From contig JAEWPH010000206.1 in NCBI GenBank assembly GCA_023460715.1, forward strand, positions 1-10,821: a stretch of DNA of 10,821 nt, given 5' to 3'. Made by a program: the position numbers and the translations under genes. Numbering within the stretch: position 1 is the first letter of the stretch; each line of letters begins with the position of its first letter. Shown here in pieces: positions 6,739 through 10,821 of the stretch. The DNA is from Pseudomonadota bacterium (lineage in GTDB: Bacteria > Pseudomonadota > Gammaproteobacteria > Burkholderiales > Burkholderiaceae_C). The notes beneath the pieces were generated by a model. That model saw nothing but the letters and a program-made list of their open reading frames with translations, searched no databases and was not told the origin of the DNA.

Positions 6739-6782
6739 TTTGCTATTGAAAGGGTAGCGATGTGCGCTGGTATTTACTGCGC
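6739..6782 (+). repeat. Short structured intergenic repeat, copy 2
   Basis: Same block order and spacing as 2316-2359: TTTGCTAT, 7 nt, GTAGC, 4 nt, TGCGCT, 10 nt, GCGC. It lies in the middle of the mfd/ispD divergent region, between the two candidate promoters. The rest of 6561-6989 contains no gene I can support. Between 6783 and 6966 there are only small stems, for example CTTTTGCC with GGCAAGGG (6917-6936, two G-U pairs) and GGGG/CCCC close to the ispD -35 position. Confidence 0.5.
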
Positions 6783-6950
6783 TAGAGCCCTAAAAGACCC
6801 CGAAGCCGTATCGAAAGACGGAAAGTCTTCGCGGCAGCGGCGGCAAGAGGGCTGCTCTCCCGGTGCCCACGCGATCCAGACCAGAGCCGTGTCTGCAGCA
6901 CGCGCCGCGGCAGCCGCTTTTGCCAGCCGGCAAGGGGCCACGGGGCGACC

Positions 6951-6982
6951 CCTGGAAGATCGTGACCAGGCTCTTAGAATGC
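6951..6982 (+). promoter_or_regulatory. Candidate ispD-ispF promoter, near-leaderless
   Basis: CAGGCTCTTAGAATGC (6967-6982) contains TAGAAT (6975-6980), 5 of 6 matches to the -10 consensus. At 17-bp spacing the -35 position reads CTGGAA (6952-6957), a weak match. An inverted repeat CCTGG, 10 nt, CCAGG (6951-6970) overlaps it. Transcription would begin about 6986-6988, only a few bases before the ispD ATG at 6990. Confidence 0.55.
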
Positions 6983-6989
6983 GCCCTCC

Positions 6990-7844
6990 ATGACCGCCCA
7001 CCCGCTGACCTCGTTGCCGCCTCCGCCCCTGTCCGTGTCCGGCCGCTTCTGGGCGCTGGTGCCCTGCGCGGGCGTTGGCGCACGGGCCGTGCCCACGGGC
7101 GATGCCGCTGCCGCGGTCCGCACCGGGGCGGATGGTGCGCCCCTGCCCAAGCAGTACCAACCGGTGGCGGGGCTTCCGATGGTGCTGCACACGCTGGCTG
7201 CCTTTACCGGCGTGCACCGGCTGCTGGGCACGCTGGTGGCGGTGGCGCCGGGCGACGGCTTTCTGCAGGCGCATGCCGTGGCGGGCTGCTTCGTCGCGCC
7301 CTGCGGCGGCGCCACGCGGGCCGACACAGTGCTCGGCGGGCTGCAGGTGCTGGCCGAGCGCGGCGCGCAGGACGACGACTGGGTGCTGGTGCACGATGCG
7401 GCGCGCTGCCTGGTGACCACCGCGCAGATCGACGCGCTCATCGATGCCTGCGCCGGCGACAGCGTGGGCGGGCTGCTGGCGCACAAGCTGGCCGACACGC
7501 TCAAGACCGCCAGCGATGGCCCCGGCGGCGTGCGCGTGGCCTCCACCATCGACCGCAGCGACAAGTGGCTGGCGCAGACGCCGCAGATGTTCCGGCTCGG
7601 CCCGCTGCGCGAGGCGCTGCGCCGGCTCGGCCCGGCCGCGACCGACGAGGCCAGCGCCATGGAGGCCATGGGCCTGCACCCGCGCCTGGTGCCCGGCGGC
7701 GCGCAGAATTTCAAGGTGACCTACCCGGAAGACTTCGCCCTGGCCGAGGCCGTGCTCGCGCAGCGCATGCACGCCGCCACGCTGGAGCGCTTCGGCGGGC
7801 ACCGCGGCCAGGCCTCTCCGCTGCCCGGCAAGACCATCTTCTGA
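6990..7844 (+). CDS. ispD: 2-C-methyl-D-erythritol 4-phosphate cytidylyltransferase IspD
   Basis: A 284-residue enzyme of the MEP isoprenoid pathway that joins MEP to CMP from CTP. The nucleotide-binding signature VPCAGVGAR (24-32) is followed by PKQY (53-56), [26 protein letters not shown] and [15 protein letters not shown], all in family order. It is about 48 residues longer than E. coli IspD (236). The extra sequence is an 18-residue proline-rich lead, a C-terminal tail of roughly 15-20 residues, and a loop: 20 residues separate GVGAR from PKQY, where E. coli has 5. The ATG is not preceded by a Shine-Dalgarno and lies about 10 bp after a good -10 box, suggesting an almost leaderless transcript. 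The next in-frame possibilities would remove only the proline-rich lead. ispF follows after 49 bp, so the two are probably co-transcribed. Confidence 0.93.
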   Translation: MTAHPLTSLPPPPLSVSGRFWALVPCAGVGARAVPTGDAAAAVRTGADGAPLPKQYQPVAGLPMVLHTLAAFTGVHRLLGTLVAVAPGDGFLQAHAVAGCFVAPCGGATRADTVLGGLQVLAERGAQDDDWVLVHDAARCLVTTAQIDALIDACAGDSVGGLLAHKLADTLKTASDGPGGVRVASTIDRSDKWLAQTPQMFRLGPLREALRRLGPAATDEASAMEAMGLHPRLVPGGAQNFKVTYPEDFALAEAVLAQRMHAATLERFGGHRGQASPLPGKTIF

Positions 7845-7880
7845 CGGCCGGCGCCGCCAACAACACCACAACGAACGAAC

Positions 7881-7884
7881 AGGA
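7881..7884 (+). promoter_or_regulatory. Weak ribosome binding site of ispF
   Basis: AGGA ends 9 nt before the ispF ATG at 7894. This supports the chosen start and suggests ispF has its own ribosome entry, unlike ispD, which shows none. Confidence 0.45.
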
Positions 7885-7893
7885 CCGCATTCC

Positions 7894-8379
7894 ATGGATT
7901 TCCGAATTGGCGAAGGCTGGGACGTGCACGCCCTGGCCGAGGGCCGCAAGCTCATCATCGGCGGCGTGGAGATTCCGCATACCGTGGGCCTGCTCGGCCA
8001 TTCCGATGCCGACGTGCTGCTGCACGCCATCACCGATGCGCTGCTGGGCGCGGCTGCTCTGGGCGACATCGGCCGCCACTTTCCCGACACCGATCCAGAG
8101 TTCAAGGGCGCGGACTCGGTGGTGCTGCTGGTGGAGGCGGCGCGCCGCGTGCGCGCCAAGGGCTACGAGATCGGCAACATCGACAGCACCGTGATCGCGC
8201 AGGCGCCGAAGCTCGCGCCGCACATTCCCGGCATGCGCGCGCGCATCGCCGAGGCGCTGGGGCTGGACATCGACCAGGTCAACGTGAAGGCCAAGACGGC
8301 CGAGCGCATGGGCCCGGTGGGCGAGGGCAAGGCCATGGAGGCGCGCGCTGCCACGCTGCTGGTGCGCAAGGCGGGCTGA
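7894..8379 (+). CDS. ispF: 2-C-methyl-D-erythritol 2,4-cyclodiphosphate synthase IspF
   Basis: A 161-residue enzyme that cyclises CDP-methylerythritol 2-phosphate to MEcPP with release of CMP, two steps after IspD in the MEP pathway. The zinc ligands are visible as Asp10 and His12 in GWDVHAL and His44 in [18 protein letters not shown] and the closing [17 protein letters not shown] segment, which contacts the nucleotide in neighbouring subunits of the trimer, are also present. Length is standard (E. coli 159). The start is fixed by [12 protein letters not shown], matching the family N-terminus, and by an AGGA upstream. The TGA stop (8377-8379) touches the left arm of a 177-bp palindromic element, so that element forms the 3' end of the ispDF transcript. 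Confidence 0.97.
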   Translation: MDFRIGEGWDVHALAEGRKLIIGGVEIPHTVGLLGHSDADVLLHAITDALLGAAALGDIGRHFPDTDPEFKGADSVVLLVEAARRVRAKGYEIGNIDSTVIAQAPKLAPHIPGMRARIAEALGLDIDQVNVKAKTAERMGPVGEGKAMEARAATLLVRKAG

Positions 8380-8555
8380 GAACGCGTTGGCGATCTCGCA
8401 ACGGATCGCCTTCCAACCCCGGAAGGCCGCGGAGTGGCGGGTTGCCTGCAGCGCTTCGGCGCTGGTGGACAGCAGGACGAGCCACCGCGCGCTACGCCTT
8501 GCACCCCTTCTGAGCACGCCGCTTCGCGCCCGCTGAGAGATCGCAGACACGTTCT
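8379..8555. repeat. 177-bp imperfect palindromic element with nested hairpins, MITE-like or REP-like
   Basis: The outer arms are 8379-8399 (containing GCGATCTC) and 8535-8555 (containing GAGATCGC); 17 of 21 positions are complementary. Inside are GCCTTCC-aacccc-GGAAGGC (8408-8427, 7 perfect bp); CAGCGC-TTCG-GCGCTG (8449-8464, 6 bp with a UUCG tetraloop); and around the latter CCTGC/GCAGG (8445-8449 with 8472-8476) and GTGGC/GCCAC (8434-8438 with 8481-8485). It encodes no credible protein and fills the gap between ispF and the sensor kinase. The ordered nesting suggests a mobile or dispersed structured repeat, or a structured 3' RNA. Copy number is unknown from one window, and no target-site duplication is obvious. 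Confidence 0.55.
8408..8464 (+). terminator. Two strong hairpins after ispF, possible transcript end
   Basis: Stem 8408-8427 (GCCTTCC with GGAAGGC, 6-nt loop) begins 28 nt after the ispF stop, and the UUCG-capped stem is at 8449-8464. Neither is followed by a T-run, so Rho-independent termination is not shown; they may stabilise or end the ispDF mRNA. Confidence 0.3.
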
Positions 8556-8578
8556 AAGCGCCATCGCCGCGCACAGGT

Positions 8579-8608
8579 CAGGGCGGTGCCGCGCGGCTTC
8601 CCGCCTTG
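8579..8608. terminator. GC-rich stem-loop after the sensor kinase gene
   Basis: Bases 8579-8586 pair with 8601-8608 (8 bp, one G-U), and the loop holds a perfect 10-bp palindrome GCCGCGCGGC (8588-8597). It lies 3 bp beyond the kinase stop codon on the minus strand and would also face transcripts from ispF. There is no T-run on either side, so the terminator call is tentative. Confidence 0.4.
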
Positions 8609-8611
8609 CCG

Positions 8612-10111
8612 TCAGGTGAGCTGGCCGGAGACGGTTTCCTTCGGCGGCAGGTGGCGCTTGATCTGCGGGCGCTGCAGGCGCTGCTTGGGGTCCTTGCCGG
8701 CAGGCAGGTCGGCGCGCTGCAGCTGGATGTGCGCCACCAGCCCGCCCGAGGCCGAATTGGCCAGCGCGAAGATGCCGCCCATGCGCTGCACCGTCTTGTC
8801 CACGATCGAAAGGCCTAGGCCCGCCCCCGCCGCCGCCGTACGTGCCGAGTCTCCGCGGAAGAACGGCTTGGTCAGGTTGGCCAGCTGCTCGGGCGACACG
8901 CCCGGGCCGTGGTCGCGCATCTTCACCAGCACCCATTTCTCGCGGCCCTTGGCGGCGATGTCCACCGTCGTGGTGCCGGTCTCGGGGTTCTTGCCGTAGC
9001 GGCGGGCGTTCTCCAGCAGGTTGGAGATCACGCGCGCCAGCTCCACCTCGTCGGCCATCACGTTCAGGTCCTCGGGCACGCCGGACATGGTGATCTGCAG
9101 TTCGCGGTGGTCCTGCACGGCGTACACGCAGGACGACACCACCGCATGCAGGTTCACCGGCGTGAGCGTCACGGTGTCGGGCCGTGCGTAGTCCAGGAAT
9201 TTGTCGATGGTGGCATCGAGCTGCACGATGTCGGCCACCATGTGCTCGCGCGCCACGTCGTCGGTCACGCTCATCTCGGTTTCCAGCCGCAAGCGGGCCA
9301 GCGGGGTGCGCAGATCGTGGGAGATGCCGGCCAGCATCACGGCGCGGTCCTGCTCCAGCTTGGCAAGTTTCTGCGCCATGCGGTTGAAGCCGATGTTCAC
9401 CTCGCGGATCTCGTTGGTCACCGCCTCTTCGTCGAGCTGGCTGGCCGCGAAGTCGCCGTCACGCACGCGGTTGGCGGCATACGACAGCTGCTTGAGCGGG
9501 CGGTTGATCAGCCGTGCGATGGCGGCAGCGCCAGCCAGCGACAGTGCCGCGGCGGTGATGAGCCAGATCATCCAGGTCTTGCCGCCGGCCGTGCTCAGGC
9601 GCGACGGATCCAGCAGCAGCCAGTTGGGGTCGCCGTTGATGGTGAAGCCCACCCACAGGCCACTCTCGCCATTGACATTGCTGGCCACGATGGTGCCGGG
9701 GCCCAGGCGCAGGCTCAGCTCCTCGGTCAGTCGGTTGCCCAGAGCGCCTTCGTTGACCAGTTCGAACTTGTCGCCCGGCTCGCGCGGCAGGATGCGCACG
9801 CCCTCCTGGTCGGCCATGGTCTTGATGAGGGAGACGCGGGCAATGGCGTCGGCATGCACCAGCGCCGCCCGGCTCAGGTTGACCAGCGAGGCGATCTGCT
9901 GCGCCGTTTGCAGCGTGCGGGGTTCGAACTCCAGCGCGCGCAGCGTCTGCAGCCACGCCAGGATGCTCCCCACCAGGAGCAGGGCCAGCAGAAAGAAGGT
10001 GCGCCAGAAAAGATTGAGCCCCACGCGTGCGCGCTGGGGCCGTTTGCGGCTGGGAGTCTCCAGCGGAGCCGGGCTGGTCGCGTCCGAGGAGGCGTCGTAC
10101 GAAGCGCTCAT
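8612..10111 (-). CDS. envZ: EnvZ-like membrane sensor histidine kinase
   Basis: A 499-residue inner-membrane kinase that should phosphorylate the OmpR-like regulator encoded upstream. Layout: cytoplasmic lead 1-33; membrane span about 34-56; periplasmic sensor about 57-177; second span about 178-200; HAMP domain from about 201 (RLINRPLKQLS) to 253; H-box ISHDLRTPLARLR with the phosphorylated His265; N-box NLLENARRYG (364-373); G1 DHGPGVS (400-406); F-box KPFFRGD (415-421); G2 GAGLGLSIVDKT (429-440). The catalytic core resembles EnvZ, but the periplasmic domain cannot be assigned a ligand. The C-terminus carries about 30 extra basic, proline-containing residues. No Shine-Dalgarno is visible before the ATG, and 106 bp separate it from the regulator gene, so translation is not coupled. 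A later start at the GTG of Val30 is possible. Confidence 0.9.
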   Translation of the reverse strand: MSASYDASSDATSPAPLETPSRKRPQRARVGLNLFWRTFFLLALLLVGSILAWLQTLRALEFEPRTLQTAQQIASLVNLSRAALVHADAIARVSLIKTMADQEGVRILPREPGDKFELVNEGALGNRLTEELSLRLGPGTIVASNVNGESGLWVGFTINGDPNWLLLDPSRLSTAGGKTWMIWLITAAALSLAGAAAIARLINRPLKQLSYAANRVRDGDFAASQLDEEAVTNEIREVNIGFNRMAQKLAKLEQDRAVMLAGISHDLRTPLARLRLETEMSVTDDVAREHMVADIVQLDATIDKFLDYARPDTVTLTPVNLHAVVSSCVYAVQDHRELQITMSGVPEDLNVMADEVELARVISNLLENARRYGKNPETGTTTVDIAAKGREKWVLVKMRDHGPGVSPEQLANLTKPFFRGDSARTAAAGAGLGLSIVDKTVQRMGGIFALANSASGGLVAHIQLQRADLPAGKDPKQRLQRPQIKRHLPPKETVSGQLT

Positions 10112-10217
10112 GTCATGTGGGGAAGGTCGAAGTCACCGCAGAAGGAGGGGCGGCGGAGCGGACTGCGTGCCCGCCACCGCCGCGGTGCGCCTGCTGCGGC
10201 GCGGGAAGGGCGGCCGG
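10112..10217 (-). other. Gap between ompR-like and envZ-like genes with competing small stems
   Basis: Two short stems share a base and cannot both form: CACCG/CGGTG (10175-10187) and GCGCC/GGCGC (10187-10202). I see no -10/-35 pair or Shine-Dalgarno here. The kinase is probably transcribed from the regulator's promoter, outside the window. Confidence 0.3.
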
Positions 10218-10821
10218 TCAGCTCGTGCCGTCCGGCACGAACACGTAGCCCACGCCCCACACCGTCTGGATGTAGCGGGGCGCGGCGGCGTCCACCTCGA
10301 CCAGTTTGCGCAGGCGCGAGACCTGCACGTCCAGGCTGCGGTCGAACGGCTCGAACTCGCGGCCGCGGGCCAGCAGGGCCAGCTTCTCGCGCGACAGCGG
10401 CTGGCGCGGGTGGCGCACCAGGGCCTTGAGCATGGCGAACCCGCCGGTGGTCAGCGGCAACTCCTCGCCGTTCTTGCGCAGGGTGCGCGCGCCGAGGTCG
10501 AAGGCGAAGGGGCCGAAGTTGACGACCTCGTTCTCGGACGAGGGAGCGCCGGGCGCTTCCTGGGCCGGGCGGCGGCGCAGCACGGCGTGCACGCGGGCCA
10601 GCAGCTCGCGCGGGTTGAAGGGCTTGCCCAGGTAGTCGTCGGCGCCGACTTCCAGCCCGACGATGCGATCCACCGTATCGCCCTTGCCCGAAAGCATCAC
10701 GATCGGCACGTCGCAGGACGCGCGGATCTCTCGCGCGAGACTTAGACCGTCATCGCGGCCGAGCGTCAGATCCAAAGTTATGAGGCTAACGGTGCCGCGC
10801 TCTAGCGCAGCTCGTGCGTTC
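10218..10821 (-). CDS. ompR: OmpR-like response regulator (N-terminus outside window)
   Basis: The frame is open from the right edge to TGA at 10218-10220, giving about 200 residues of a receiver plus winged-helix regulator. The first visible residues read into TVSLITLDLTLGRDDG; the Asp of LDLTL is the expected phosphoacceptor. The switch residue is Ser (VMLSGKGD) where OmpR has Thr, and the conserved Lys is in DDYLGKPFNP. The DNA-binding domain has LTTGGFAMLKALVRHP, ARGREFEPFDRSLDVQVSRLR and the ending YIQTVWGVGYVFVPDG, almost the same as E. coli OmpR as I remember it. It therefore very likely binds promoters on envelope stress or osmotic signals and is phosphorylated by the adjacent EnvZ-like kinase. 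Roughly the first 40 residues are missing. Codon use in the first 30 visible codons is unlike the rest. Confidence 0.92.
   Translation of the reverse strand, partial: NARAALERGTVSLITLDLTLGRDDGLSLAREIRASCDVPIVMLSGKGDTVDRIVGLEVGADDYLGKPFNPRELLARVHAVLRRRPAQEAPGAPSSENEVVNFGPFAFDLGARTLRKNGEELPLTTGGFAMLKALVRHPRQPLSREKLALLARGREFEPFDRSLDVQVSRLRKLVEVDAAAPRYIQTVWGVGYVFVPDGTS
10223..10240. repeat. Perfect 8-bp inverted repeat at the 3' end of the ompR-like gene
   Basis: TCGTGCCG and CGGCACGA are separated by only TC. In RNA this folds as a 7-bp stem with a 4-nt loop, covering the last codons and ending 2 nt before the stop codon. It may slow or stop transcripts between regulator and kinase genes, or be a chance feature of GC-rich coding sequence. 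Confidence 0.4.

Noticed and set aside
6783..6966. Possible small RNA or tRNA in the mfd-ispD gap
   Set aside because: I looked for a cloverleaf, a long stem or a terminator with a T-run and found only short, weak stems. There is no support for an RNA gene.
7711..8550. Minus-strand open frame starting inside the palindromic element and running over ispF
   Set aside because: It is antisense to ispD/ispF, and the part in the element comes from the repeat. Such frames are often mis-annotated as hypothetical proteins.
1..10821. CRISPR array, prophage, transposase, toxin-antitoxin or defence genes
   Set aside because: No regularly spaced repeats and no proteins of these classes are seen on either strand. 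All long genes are explained by metabolic, repair, transport or regulatory functions.

Overview
The window is GC-rich, densely coded chromosomal DNA. Its gene content points to a betaproteobacterium of the order Burkholderiales, most likely family Comamonadaceae (Acidovorax-like). The reasons are the Bug-type (TctC) periplasmic binding protein, the mfd/ispD/ispF neighbourhood with serB close by, the strongly OmpR/EnvZ-like two-component pair, and short structured intergenic repeats of a kind I associate with that family. The organism call is an inference; no rRNA or other phylogenetic marker is present.

Layout, left to right. (1) 1-302, plus: the 3' end of an EAL-domain protein with degenerate catalytic motifs. 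(2) 287-314: an 11-bp perfect stem between convergent genes. (3) 330-1067, minus: serB. (4) 1239-2222, minus: an orphan Bug/TctC binding protein whose Shine-Dalgarno lies in a hairpin. (5) 2361-3023, minus: an orphan CbiM-like membrane protein. (6) 3075-6560, minus: mfd. (7) 6561-6989: a divergent promoter region of 429 bp. (8) 6990-7844 and 7894-8379, plus: ispD and ispF. (9) 8379-8555: a 177-bp imperfect palindromic element starting at the ispF stop codon. (10) 8612-10111 and 10218-10821, minus: an EnvZ-like kinase downstream of an OmpR-like regulator, the latter cut by the window edge.

How the genes fit together. IspD and IspF catalyse the third and fifth steps of the MEP isoprenoid pathway and probably share one transcript. 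Mfd, transcribed divergently, couples repair to transcription. SerB makes the last step of serine synthesis. The OmpR/EnvZ pair senses an envelope signal and controls transcription. The Bug protein and the CbiM-like permease look like accessory insertions between mfd and serB. Neither has its usual partners (tctAB; cbiN/Q/O) in view.

I found no defence system, phage, transposase, CRISPR array, rRNA or tRNA. The coding content is ordinary. The points worth a second look are non-coding: the 177-bp palindromic element after ispF; a shared 16-nt promoter block (CAGGCTCTTARAATGC) facing both mfd and ispD; a near-leaderless ispD start; two copies of a 44-nt spaced-block repeat; and a hairpin that would hide the Shine-Dalgarno of the Bug gene.
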